From contig CAMODP010000054.1 in assembly GCA_946611445.1 (NCBI GenBank), positions 1 to 10,778 of the forward strand: DNA of 10,778 bases, in the 5' to 3' direction. Shown here one piece after another: positions 1 through 7,320 of the stretch. Made by a program: the position numbers and the translations under genes. The notes beneath the pieces were generated by a model. The model had not been told where the DNA came from, made no database searches, and saw only the letters and a program-made list of their open reading frames with translations. Position 1 is the first letter of the stretch. Each line of letters begins with the position of its first letter. Source of the DNA: an uncultured Eubacterium sp. (lineage in GTDB: Bacteria > Bacillota > Clostridia > Lachnospirales > Lachnospiraceae).

Positions 1-1112
1 TCGTCGATCTTCCTGTAATACTCCTCAAAGTTCTGCGTGTTGAGAACAAAACGGTCGCGATAGCTGCTGAAGGCCGTTATGCCGAAGCCCATCTGGTCAT
101 AGAGGTTGCAGCACTGGTTGTAGGCATAATGAGAGTAGATCTTACTCTGCTTTGAAAAAACCCTCCGCAGATTTTCGTGATAGCCGTTTTCCGCCAGGAT
201 ATCGTAGGAGGCCTGCTTCATCATCATGGTCTCCCGGAAATCCGGTATGGGGATGGCGCCGCTGTCTGTGCGGTTGCGGATAATCGCGCCCTGCATGTCA
301 CCATACGCCATGACCTTCAGGCGGTAGAACTGCAGCTCATGCGCCGGGAGCGCAACAGCCTGATCCACTACATCCACCCAGTTTTCAAAGGTCTGACCCG
401 GATGCCCGTAGATAAACTCCGCATTCGTCTCAAAGCCCATGTCCATCGACCGTTCCACAGACCGTACTGCCGTGTCCGCGTCATGCGTGCGGTTCATGAT
501 CCGCAGAACAGTGTCATTGAGGGACTGCACGCCGATGGTCAGCCTTGTGATGCCATAGTGCTGCATGATCTTCATCCGCTCCATGCCGTCTTTATCCATG
601 ATCGAATTCGGATCCAGATCCACGTTGAACTGGCGGCAGGCAGACATGTCCATTCTGTCTGTGAAAAACTTCAGGAAGCGGTCCAGCTGCTTCGGTGTCA
701 GGTAGGTAGGCGTTCCGCCGCCCAGCAGAATTGAGCGCGGGCGGATCCGGTCCAGTCCCAGCTGCCGCAGATAGAGATCCATCTCCCGCTCCAGATACGT
801 CAGGTATTTGTCTTTTTCTGCCAGCTGCGGGCCGACCTTGCCCGGATAATGACAGAACAGGCAGTGCCGCGCGCAGAAGGGTATATGAACATATACATCT
901 ATCTTTCCGTCCTCCGGAACCGTATAATCTCCCAGGATAAAGTCCTGCGTCACCGGCGGATATTCTGTGATAGGCGGATAGTGCACGGACGGAACGAAAT
1001 CTCCATCCAGGCAGACCAGCCCCTTCTCCTGCAGGTCCCTCACCAGTTCAAACTTCTCTTCCGCGCTTTTCCGCAGTCTCTCATACCGCTCATTTCTGTC
1101 CTGTATACTCAT
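1..1112 (-). CDS. HemW/HemN-like radical SAM protein (C-terminus cut by window edge)
   Basis: A radical SAM enzyme of the oxygen-independent coproporphyrinogen oxidase family (HemN/HemW-like). About 370 codons are visible and the frame is still open at base 1, so the C-terminus lies outside the window. Around residues 74-90 the reading is YVHIPFCARHCLFCHY: a CxxxCxxC cluster motif (C80, C84, C87) that would bind the 4Fe-4S/SAM centre. LLGGGTP (129-135) is the SAM-binding glycine motif, and IGVQSLND plus IYGHPGQT are further HemN-family hallmarks. A charged extension of about 70 residues precedes the core. The start at 1112 follows AGGGGGAAAAAGGAAGGA. An in-frame ATG at 1173-1175, overlapping the end of the upstream gene, has no comparable ribosome site. 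It is third in a leftward run after a kinase and a membrane protein, 52 bases from the latter. Family assignment is firm. Whether it is a heme chaperone (HemW), a heme-degrading enzyme or another subfamily cannot be told from this part. Confidence 0.85.
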   Translation of the reverse strand, partial: MSIQDRNERYERLRKSAEEKFELVRDLQEKGLVCLDGDFVPSVHYPPITEYPPVTQDFILGDYTVPEDGKIDVYVHIPFCARHCLFCHYPGKVGPQLAEKDKYLTYLEREMDLYLRQLGLDRIRPRSILLGGGTPTYLTPKQLDRFLKFFTDRMDMSACRQFNVDLDPNSIMDKDGMERMKIMQHYGITRLTIGVQSLNDTVLRIMNRTHDADTAVRSVERSMDMGFETNAEFIYGHPGQTFENWVDVVDQAVALPAHELQFYRLKVMAYGDMQGAIIRNRTDSGAIPIPDFRETMMMKQASYDILAENGYHENLRRVFSKQSKIYSHYAYNQCCNLYDQMGFGITAFSSYRDRFVLNTQNFEEYYRKID

Positions 1113-1164
1113 TCCTTCCTTTTTCCCCCTGTTTTCCCTGTATCTGACCGCATCCGATCCTTTC

Positions 1165-1878
1165 TCACGAATCATTCCGGTCAAAATCCGGAATTTCGTC
1201 ATACTCTGCATATCGGTCCGGCTGTCCCGGTTTTTCCGGCTTTGCGCCCGTTTTTTCTCCGTCTGCTGTCTCCGGCCCGTATGATACGAATTCCGTTTCT
1301 CCGTATGAGTCAATCCTCTCCCGGACAAGTTCGGTCTCTCCATACGAATCAATCCGCTGCCGGGTCATCTCTGTCTCACCATAGTCTTCCGGATCCGCCG
1401 CTCCCGTTTTTCCGGCACCAGCCTTTCCGGCCGCCGCTGTTCCGGACGGGCTGCCGCTGCCTGAAGACGGCGCCGATCCCGCTCTCCCGTTCTTTCTCAG
1501 CCGAATCGCCAGAACTATGGCAATGACCGCGAAAAGGGCTGCCGCTGCTTCCGCGATGATCAGCCTTCGGTCTGTCCGGCCGGATACTTCCTTTGCTTCT
1601 GTCCCGGCAGTTCCTGCGTCATCTGAAGAGGAAGCCGCCGTCTCACCTGAAGAAGACGACGCGGTCTCAACCTGTGAAGATGATGCACTCTCAGCCTGTG
1701 AAGATGACGCGCTCTCAACCGAAGAAGATGCTGCCGATGTGTCCGTCTGCTTCGGAAGAAGACCCGGGTCTATGTGGTCATGCCCCGTTTCAGAAGCCGC
1801 TGCCGTCCCTGCAGCCAGCAGCAGGAACAGCACCAGCCATACAGGCACCAGTCTTGTTTTCCAATTCATCTTTTTCAT
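1165..1878 (-). CDS. Single-pass membrane protein with Ser-rich ectodomain and YGETE-repeat cytoplasmic tail
   Basis: A 237-residue protein with no recognised enzymatic domain. Visible parts: a signal peptide (residues 1 to about 28, basic MKKMNWKTR, hydrophobic core, AAGTAAA before the likely cut); a low-complexity Ser/Ala/Glu segment (about 49-90, SASSSQ-type repeats); a transmembrane helix (about 105-126) followed by basic RLRKNGR; then a Gly/Ser/Ala-rich linker. The tail repeats YGETE at 166, 179 and 192 with a 13-residue period. Signal peptide plus stop-transfer helix puts the Ser-rich part outside and the repeats in the cytoplasm. The ATG lies 9 bases after the kinase stop, and its ribosome site GAGGG overlaps that stop, so translation is probably coupled. 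Inference: the threonines or tyrosines of the repeat could be phosphorylated by the adjacent kinase. No homologue is named here. Confidence 0.8.
   Translation of the reverse strand: MKKMNWKTRLVPVWLVLFLLLAAGTAAASETGHDHIDPGLLPKQTDTSAASSSVESASSSQAESASSSQVETASSSSGETAASSSDDAGTAGTEAKEVSGRTDRRLIIAEAAAALFAVIAIVLAIRLRKNGRAGSAPSSGSGSPSGTAAAGKAGAGKTGAADPEDYGETEMTRQRIDSYGETELVRERIDSYGETEFVSYGPETADGEKTGAKPEKPGQPDRYAEYDEIPDFDRNDS
1291..1383 (-). repeat. 13-residue YGETE tandem repeat within the membrane protein
   Basis: Residues 166-196 of the 237-residue protein read as YGETE followed by MTRQRIDS, then LVRERIDS, then FV: two full 13-residue units and a partial third. The Y-G-E-T-E core is invariant and R-x-R-I-D-S is conserved between units. 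The repeat lies on the cytoplasmic side of the predicted membrane helix. Confidence 0.85.
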
Positions 1879-1887
1879 ACTCTGCCC

Positions 1888-4836
1888 TCACTGTGTCCTG
1901 TAATGAATTTCAATGTCCGCTCCTGTCGCGCTGTTGACCTGACAAAGCGCAGAGACTGTGATCTCCGTTATGCCGCATCCGAGGAAAGCCCCGTACCCCA
2001 CTGACAGGACAGTATCGGGAACCTGCAGGGCTTCCACCCGTGTGCAGTGCGCAAAAGCAAAATCCGCCACCGCCGTGACGCCGTCCGGTATGGAGACAGT
2101 CCCGCTGACAGAGGATGGACACTGCCAGAGTGTAACGGTCTGTTCTCCCTCCGCACTGACGCCTGTACGGTACAAAATACCTTCTTTTGCAAAAAATACA
2201 TTGTTTGCCGCATCCACCGTAAAGGCTGTAAAGCCTGTCCCGGCATTTACCGCGAACGCCCCGGCACCGATATCCTCCGCCGATGCAGGTATGCTTACCT
2301 CTGAAAGGGCCGTTTCCGCAAATGCATAATTCCCGATTGTCTGCAGTCCGTCCGGAAGCCTGATCCCTGTCAGCGCGCCGCATTCTCCGAACGCAAACTG
2401 GCCGATCACAAGCAGGCTGTCCGGCAGGCCGGCAAAGACCAGAGACTTACTCCCGCGGAACGCATCCGTACCGATCTCCTCCAGTCCTTCTGGAAGGCCG
2501 ACCGCCTGCAGCGGACTGTCCGCAAAGGCATTATCCCCGATTTTTTTCACGGGCCTGCCGTCTATCTCCGACGGAATGCGGAATGAAACGGCATCCGTAC
2601 GGCAGCCGGTGATGGTCACAGCACCATCCGTTTCTGACACATCATATAAAAGATCATCCGCGGCAATGTCGGGAAGATCCCAATACATGAACGGATCCTG
2701 CACAGCAAAAGCCGCATCCGCGTTTTTGCCGGCAACATAGAGCTGCTGGACATATTGCCTCTCCTGCCTCTGCGTCCGCTCCATAAAGAACAGGGACGAC
2801 TTCTCGGCACAGACCAGCATTCCTCTGTGTTCTCCTGCCATCAATGTATCCCCGGTCCCGTTCGTCCGAATCCTGTGGATGCCGCCGTCAGAGCGGCCTG
2901 TATAGTACAGCCATCCGTCTCCGTAACCCAGGCTGCAGCTCATATCTATGTCAACCTGGTAAAATCCGGAAAACGCCTCATTGGGCGTGCCGTCCGGCTG
3001 ATATACCAGAACTGTCTCATCCCGCACGGAATAGAGGAACAGCAGATCATCCTCTATGAAGCCGCCGTACAGGTTCCTGGTATCGTTCAGCACCTCCGCT
3101 TCTCCGCCGTCCAGCTTTTTCCGGCAGAGGACAAACCCGCCTGCATCCGCCTCATACGTGTAGTAAATATATTCTCCGTACAGGTTGTACCAGCAGATCT
3201 GTCTGTCCAGGATCTCTTCATCCGTACCTTCAGCCAGACTCCGTCTGTGCAGAACATAGCCGGATATGGAATTCGGCCCTTCTTCCCCGACCAGATACCA
3301 GAGGTATTCACTGCCGTCAGACAGTCTGGCATACTGAAGGTCCCGGACAAGTCCGTCTGTCCTGTACACCGCCAGCTCCTCCGGTGCTTTGTCCGGTTCA
3401 AGACGGCAGACGGCCCTTTTGCCCGTCTCATGTTCGGCTATGTAATACAGGTTTTCTCCGTCTGTGACGAGAAAGGTTGCCTGTACGTCCGTTTTCTCGG
3501 CGTCATTCAGGAAAAAAGTCCCGGAATCCGCGTCCATCCTGCTTTCGTACAGGACCGAGTCACCGCTGACATAGAACAGACGGTCATCACCGACCGCTGT
3601 GCAGATCCCCCCGTTTGCTATATTGGCATTCCCTGCTCCCAGTTCTTCCACATGAAGGTCTTCACCTCCTTTTGCAGAACGAAACAGGAAAAAAGCAGCC
3701 AGAAAAGCCGCGGCGGACAGTACTGCCGCCAGAAGCGGCAGAAGACGCCGCGCGGCGGTTTTTTTCCGTCCCTTTCCGGCATCCTGAGATCCGGAGCCGG
3801 CATCCCCCGTATGGCCGGCATATCCCGGACCGGATACATCCGCAGCAGGTGTCTCTCCGGCCGTGACGGCTTCCCAGTCCTCCTGGAGGGCGTCAACCGA
3901 CTGATACCGATCCGCGGGGCTGACAGAGAGGGCTCTCCGGAGAATATCCTGCAGATATCCGGGCACTCTGTCCGAAAACTCCAGCGAATCATCCTTCAGG
4001 CGTCTGACGGCGTTCGGAACGACACGCCCGGTCAGACAATAATATATACAGGCCGCCAGGGCGTACACATCCGTCCAGGGACCGGTTTCACCGGGGTCGG
4101 AGTACTGCTCCGGCGGGCTGAATCCATGCCGCACGATGAGAGACGTCGTCTCTTCTCCCCCGGATCCTGCCGCACTCTCCCTGTGTTCCCTGGCAGCGCC
4201 CATATCCAGCAGCCATATCCGCTCTGCTTCGTCCTCACCTTCTATCATGATATTGTCCGGGCTGATATCTCTGTGAATCAGTCCCCGTCTGTGTGCCTCG
4301 GAGAGTGAATGCATGAGCGGGAAGAAAATGCGTCTGCAGGCCGCCTCATCCATCAGTCCTTCCCTGTGCAGACGGTCCCGCAGGGTTTCCCCTTCTATAT
4401 AATCCATAACGATATAGGCCGTCTGGTTCTGGTAAAAAATATCCCGTACGCGCACAATGCCCGGAATCTCATTGATGCGGGCCATGTTCCGGGCCTCTTT
4501 GACGAAACTCTCTCTTCCCTTAAGCCTGTCGCTTTCGCTTCCCTGCCAGCGTAGAGACGTCGTTCCGCTGTCTCTTGACGCCTGTTTCGAAGGGAAATAC
4601 TCCTTGATGGCCACACGAAGGTTCAGCAGTCTGTCGATACCGATATATGTGATCCCGAATCCGCCGCTCCCCAGTACCCTTCCTGCCAGATAGCGTCCGT
4701 CATGCAGCGAAGTACCGGGAGGCAGGGCATCCGGGAAATCCGCATTCGTGCGTCCATGCTGCCACCCGCAGACGGGACAGAGCTGCTCCTCTTCCCTGAT
4801 CCGCCTCATGCAGCCCATGCAATAACCATTTTTCAT
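1888..4836 (-). CDS. Membrane Ser/Thr protein kinase with zinc ribbon, beta-propeller-like and BspA-type LRR ectodomain
   Basis: A 982-residue receptor-type Hanks (PknB-like) kinase. Order: zinc ribbon (C6, C9, C20, C23); kinase domain about 48-325 with glycine loop GSGGFG (56-61), AIKEY lysine K78, helix-C E114, catalytic HRDISPDN (188-195; D190, N195), metal-binding DMG (D211, DMG instead of DFG) and FSPPEQY (239-245) where APE normally sits; Gly/Ala linker; transmembrane helix about 364-385. The outside part has repeated YY(T/V)-type strands resembling DUF5050/beta-propeller repeats (about 405-710), then LRR_5/BspA-like repeats of the LPEGLEEIGTDAF type (about 755-970). All catalytic residues are present, so it should be active, sensing something through the ectodomain and phosphorylating cytoplasmic targets. 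It heads a leftward operon. Ribosome site upstream of 4836 is weak (GAAGTGAAGAG). The ligand is unknown. Confidence 0.92.
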   Translation of the reverse strand: MKNGYCMGCMRRIREEEQLCPVCGWQHGRTNADFPDALPPGTSLHDGRYLAGRVLGSGGFGITYIGIDRLLNLRVAIKEYFPSKQASRDSGTTSLRWQGSESDRLKGRESFVKEARNMARINEIPGIVRVRDIFYQNQTAYIVMDYIEGETLRDRLHREGLMDEAACRRIFFPLMHSLSEAHRRGLIHRDISPDNIMIEGEDEAERIWLLDMGAAREHRESAAGSGGEETTSLIVRHGFSPPEQYSDPGETGPWTDVYALAACIYYCLTGRVVPNAVRRLKDDSLEFSDRVPGYLQDILRRALSVSPADRYQSVDALQEDWEAVTAGETPAADVSGPGYAGHTGDAGSGSQDAGKGRKKTAARRLLPLLAAVLSAAAFLAAFFLFRSAKGGEDLHVEELGAGNANIANGGICTAVGDDRLFYVSGDSVLYESRMDADSGTFFLNDAEKTDVQATFLVTDGENLYYIAEHETGKRAVCRLEPDKAPEELAVYRTDGLVRDLQYARLSDGSEYLWYLVGEEGPNSISGYVLHRRSLAEGTDEEILDRQICWYNLYGEYIYYTYEADAGGFVLCRKKLDGGEAEVLNDTRNLYGGFIEDDLLFLYSVRDETVLVYQPDGTPNEAFSGFYQVDIDMSCSLGYGDGWLYYTGRSDGGIHRIRTNGTGDTLMAGEHRGMLVCAEKSSLFFMERTQRQERQYVQQLYVAGKNADAAFAVQDPFMYWDLPDIAADDLLYDVSETDGAVTITGCRTDAVSFRIPSEIDGRPVKKIGDNAFADSPLQAVGLPEGLEEIGTDAFRGSKSLVFAGLPDSLLVIGQFAFGECGALTGIRLPDGLQTIGNYAFAETALSEVSIPASAEDIGAGAFAVNAGTGFTAFTVDAANNVFFAKEGILYRTGVSAEGEQTVTLWQCPSSVSGTVSIPDGVTAVADFAFAHCTRVEALQVPDTVLSVGYGAFLGCGITEITVSALCQVNSATGADIEIHYRTQ

Positions 4837-4896
4837 CTCTTCACTTCATCACGCTGTGTTGTCATCTGATCCCTGAAAACAAAAAATCCCCTTATC

Positions 4897-4925
4897 ATTG
4901 TAAGGAGAAAGGAGTGCGGTGAATA
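4897..4925 (-). promoter_or_regulatory. Possible promoter of the kinase operon
   Basis: On the minus strand a TACAAT hexamer (4897-4902; 5 of 6 to TATAAT) lies 60 bases upstream of the kinase ATG. The -35 region at 17 bp spacing (TATTCA, 4920-4925) matches only 3 of 6, so this is a weak or activator-dependent candidate. CCTTA and TAAGG (4890-4905) form a short dyad around the -10. Confidence 0.3.
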
Positions 4926-4990
4926 TGAATTTTCCATATCCGGACATGGCAATCCGGAAATTTCCCAAAAACAGGGGTGAATCCTTTCTT

Positions 4991-5034
4991 TTGCTATGCT
5001 AAATTAAACAGGTTATACTAACGGTTATACTAAC
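4991..5034 (+). promoter_or_regulatory. Promoter of the dual-HTH regulator gene, with duplicated -10
   Basis: -35 TTGCTA (4991-4996; 4 of 6) and -10 TATACT (5014-5019; 5 of 6) are separated by exactly 17 bp and lead into the gene starting at 5098. The -10 sits inside a perfect tandem repeat, so a second TATACT follows at 5026-5031. Confidence 0.65.
5011..5034 (+). repeat. Perfect tandem 12-bp repeat GGTTATACTAAC x2
   Basis: Two identical, directly adjacent copies (5011-5022 and 5023-5034). Each contains an interrupted dyad GTTA-TAC-TAAC, and the junction forms TAAC-G-GTTA. Placement on the -10 of the downstream regulator gene suggests an operator or a recent duplication; the role is inference. 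Confidence 0.9.
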
Positions 5035-5097
5035 GAGTAAAAATGCATACGGAAAACCAGTTCCCAAAACCAGTCCCGCGTCAGGAGGAATACGGAA

Positions 5098-6831
5098 ATG
5101 ACTTTTCAGGAGCAGCTCAATTCTTATATTGAACAAATAGGCATTTCACAGAAGGAACTGGCCGACGAGTCCGGTTTGAGCAATCCCACAATCAGCCGCT
5201 ATTGCAGCGGGGGGCGTGTACCTGCCTGCAACAGCCCGCAGATCCGGCAGATTGCAAAAGCCCTCAGTACACTCGCCTCTTCCGGGGGACTGGTTCTCCG
5301 GGAAGAAGATATTGCAGCGGCCCTCAATGAGACGGTTGACACCGGACTGATGGTCGACTACCCTGTTTTCCTTCAGAATCTGAATCTGCTTCTGAAGTCT
5401 CTGGACATCCGCGGAACCGAACTGGCCAGAGCGCTCAACTATGATGCCTCCCACATATCCAAGATTCTGAACGGTACAAGAAAGCCCGGAAACCTGAATA
5501 CCTTTATAACGGAAACGGCGTCCTATATAGCAAGGCGCTTCGCGGGGAGCGGCGCCCTTCCAGGCATTGCCCGCCTGACAGGCATACCGGCAGACCGCAT
5601 CCGGTCCGCTTCGGACCTCCGAAATCATCTGGTTTTCTGGCTCGGGTCCAATTCCGCGTCGGATCCTGAAGAGCCGATCGGCCGCTTTCTGGGAAAACTG
5701 GATGATTTTGATCTTAACGAATACCTGAAAGCCATACACTTTGACGAAATAAAGCTGCCTCCGGCCGCGCTCCGCCTGCCGACCAGCAAAACATACTTCG
5801 GTCTCACACATATGATGGAAAGTGAACTGGACTTTATAAAGACAACTGTCCTGTCCAAATCAGCGGAAGACTGTATACTGTACAGCGATATGCCTCTGGA
5901 AGAGATGGCCTCTGATCCGGAGTTCCCCAAAAAGTGGATGTTCGGCATGGCCATGCTGCTGAAAAAAGGACTGCACCTTCATATCATCCATGATGTAAAC
6001 AGACCCTTTCCGGAGATGATGCTGGGGCTGGAAAGCCATATCCCCATGTATATGACCGGTCAGATTTCTCCCTACTATCTTCCGGCAGCACAGGGTTCCG
6101 TGTTTTCGCACCTGCTCAAGGTATCCGGCGCAGCCGCGCTGGAGGGATCCGCCATCGCCGGAAAACAGCATTCCGGGAAATACGTTCTCTACAGGGCCCG
6201 GGAAGATATCCGGCACTATCGTAAGCGTGCCGCTGATCTGCTGCAGAAATCCTATCCCCTGATGGATATTTACAGGATGGAGCAGAAAAGCCTGTATACC
6301 CTGGAGATTGCAAAAACCTGGGGGGATGAACCTCGTAAAACGGTATGCGGCAGTCTTCCCCTGTTCACAATTCCTGAGGACCTGCTGACATCCGTCCTGC
6401 AGCGTGCAGAGCTTTCTGACGAAACCAGGGCGGAAATCCTGGCATTTCGCGCAGAATCCCGGGAACGGGCGCTCTCCTTTCTGAAAAAAAGCACACTGCA
6501 GCTTATTGTTCCGGATCTGTCAGCGGATCAGTATGAGGCTCAGCCTGTGAGCCTCTCTCTGGCTGATCTGTTTATAGAAAATGACATTCTGTATTCGCGC
6601 GAAGAATATGATGCCCACCTGCAGGAAACGCTGCGTTTCGCGGGAGAGCATCCGAATCTCACCGTAGAAAAGAACCCGGCGCCGGCCTTCCGCAATATCA
6701 GCTATACGATTGTGGGTGAGCGTCTCGTCATAGTCTCAAAAGAAAAAAGCCCGGCCATTCATTTTGTCATACATCACAAAAAGATGGTCCAGGCATTCCG
6801 GAACTTTATTCCGCCGATCGTCGAGTCATAA
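5098..6831 (+). CDS. Putative transcriptional regulator with two XRE-like HTH domains and unknown C-terminal domain
   Basis: A 577-residue protein. Residues 3-62 are an XRE/Cro-type helix-turn-helix (ISQKELADESGLSNPTISRY). Residues about 90-148 form a second, more diverged one (LDIRGTELARALNYDASHIS, then KILNGTRKP). The remaining roughly 400 residues match no family I can name. The stretch about 230-300 (CILYSDMPLEE, then a helix, then LLKKGLHLHIIHDV) has the strand-helix-strand look of the PLD-like sensor half seen in TrmB-type regulators, but without an HKD motif; this likeness is tentative. No membrane helix or signal peptide. The start is supported by AGGAGG at 5083-5088, nine bases before ATG. 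It is transcribed divergently from the kinase operon across 261 bases, so it may control that operon, itself, or both. Confidence 0.85.
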   Translation: MTFQEQLNSYIEQIGISQKELADESGLSNPTISRYCSGGRVPACNSPQIRQIAKALSTLASSGGLVLREEDIAAALNETVDTGLMVDYPVFLQNLNLLLKSLDIRGTELARALNYDASHISKILNGTRKPGNLNTFITETASYIARRFAGSGALPGIARLTGIPADRIRSASDLRNHLVFWLGSNSASDPEEPIGRFLGKLDDFDLNEYLKAIHFDEIKLPPAALRLPTSKTYFGLTHMMESELDFIKTTVLSKSAEDCILYSDMPLEEMASDPEFPKKWMFGMAMLLKKGLHLHIIHDVNRPFPEMMLGLESHIPMYMTGQISPYYLPAAQGSVFSHLLKVSGAAALEGSAIAGKQHSGKYVLYRAREDIRHYRKRAADLLQKSYPLMDIYRMEQKSLYTLEIAKTWGDEPRKTVCGSLPLFTIPEDLLTSVLQRAELSDETRAEILAFRAESRERALSFLKKSTLQLIVPDLSADQYEAQPVSLSLADLFIENDILYSREEYDAHLQETLRFAGEHPNLTVEKNPAPAFRNISYTIVGERLVIVSKEKSPAIHFVIHHKKMVQAFRNFIPPIVES

Positions 6832-6846
6832 AACCTGCGTTTCTGA

Positions 6847-6890
6847 AAAGAACTCCCTTCCGCGCATGTCCATGCGGATGGGAGTTCTTT
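6847..6890. terminator. Strong bidirectional hairpin terminator
   Basis: AAAGAACTCCC (6847-6857) pairs perfectly over 11 bp with GGGAGTTCTTT (6880-6890). An inner stem (TCC/GGA plus GCAT/ATGC) closes a 4-base loop. It lies 15 bases after the regulator stop on the plus strand and 17 bases after the last small ORF on the minus strand. T-runs are short on both sides (CTTT, CTTTT), so it probably serves both converging units. Confidence 0.75.
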
Positions 6891-6907
6891 CTGAATTATC
6901 TCTCTCT

Positions 6908-7063
6908 TCAGCTGTTCCAGCGCAGAGCCCTGAGAATATGATTGATCCAGGAAACGATATCCAGATCATCTCCGTACTCCGTCAGTGCTTTCTCCAGATA
7001 CAGAATATCCAGTCCCCGTCTCCCTGTCAGTCCGCATGCAACCAGCTTTTTCTTCTCTGTCAT
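6908..7063 (-). CDS. Small protein of unknown function, 51 aa, third ORF of the putative SOS operon
   Basis: A 51-codon ORF starting MTEKKKLVACGLTGRRG and ending in a tryptophan- and leucine-containing helix-like stretch (IVSWINHILRALRW). The middle is acidic (LEKALTEYGDDLD). No signal peptide or clear membrane helix; the C-terminal part could be amphipathic. The start at 7063 is chosen because GGGGAGG lies 8 bases upstream. An in-frame ATG at 7096 would add 11 residues but has a ribosome site only about 3 bases away. It follows the 33-aa ORF after 47 bases and ends 17 bases before the hairpin terminator. I do not recognise the family. Reality is supported by the ribosome site and its place between promoter and terminator. 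Confidence 0.65.
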   Translation of the reverse strand: MTEKKKLVACGLTGRRGLDILYLEKALTEYGDDLDIVSWINHILRALRWNS

Positions 7064-7110
7064 GATAATGTCCTCCCCTTTGCAGAATTGCTCCATACTC
7101 CCCTTAAGCT

Positions 7111-7212
7111 TCAGTCTGCCAGATACTCCCGGTAATCATTCTCCGATGCAAAAAGCATATACGCTCCGTCCACATACCCCATATAACCGTCACTTACCGA
7201 AAAACCCTTCAT
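7111..7212 (-). CDS. Small aromatic acidic protein of unknown function, 33 aa, second ORF of the putative SOS operon
   Basis: A 33-codon ORF, starting MKGFSVSDGYMGYVDGAYM and ending NDYREYLAD. It is rich in tyrosine and phenylalanine, acidic, with a glycine-rich first half that may form a small beta hairpin and a charged C-terminal helix. No hydrophobic segment long enough for a membrane helix, so it is unlike TisB-type membrane toxins. AGGAAG lies 8 bases before ATG, a good ribosome site. The ATG overlaps the stop of the upstream 23-codon ORF (ATGA), suggesting coupled translation. Located about 120 bases downstream of the promoter flanked by LexA boxes. I cannot name a family; function unknown. 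Confidence 0.7.
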   Translation of the reverse strand: MKGFSVSDGYMGYVDGAYMLFASENDYREYLAD

Positions 7213-7280
7213 GGCGCGCACTTCCTTTCCCTGTATTTCAGTGCCAGTACTTCCGTCTTGCTGAGTACACTATAAATCAT
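7209..7280 (-). CDS. Very small ORF (23 aa), first ORF of the putative SOS operon; leader peptide or small protein
   Basis: Reads MIYSVLSKTEVLALKYRERK plus CAP, then TGA whose bases overlap the next ATG as ATGA. It begins about 50 bases after the predicted transcription start, so it would be the first ORF in the transcript. The short peptide is basic at its C-terminus. The ribosome site is poor (GCAGACAGA before ATG). The exact overlap with a well-supported gene argues that it is translated and coupled to it; the weak start and small size argue for caution. It could be a leader peptide or a chance frame. Confidence 0.45.
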   Translation of the reverse strand: MIYSVLSKTEVLALKYRERKCAP

Positions 7281-7320
7281 TCTGTCTGCAAAAATATGTA
7301 CAATGGTTTTTTACGGGAAT

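Noticed and set aside
849..1526. Plus-strand open frame of 225 codons
   Set aside because: Antisense to the radical SAM and membrane-protein genes; low-complexity Pro/Ser/Phe composition and no ribosome site.
2755..4308. Long open frame (517 codons) on the plus strand
   Set aside because: It lies wholly antisense to the well-supported kinase gene, has no family resemblance and no ribosome site; it is a product of codon bias.
4925..5002. Plus-strand 25-codon ORF (MNFPYPDMAIRKFPKNRGES...) with AAGGAG-like site upstream
   Set aside because: No plausible promoter before it, and its end overlaps the -35 of the downstream gene; too little support, though the ribosome-like site is worth remembering.
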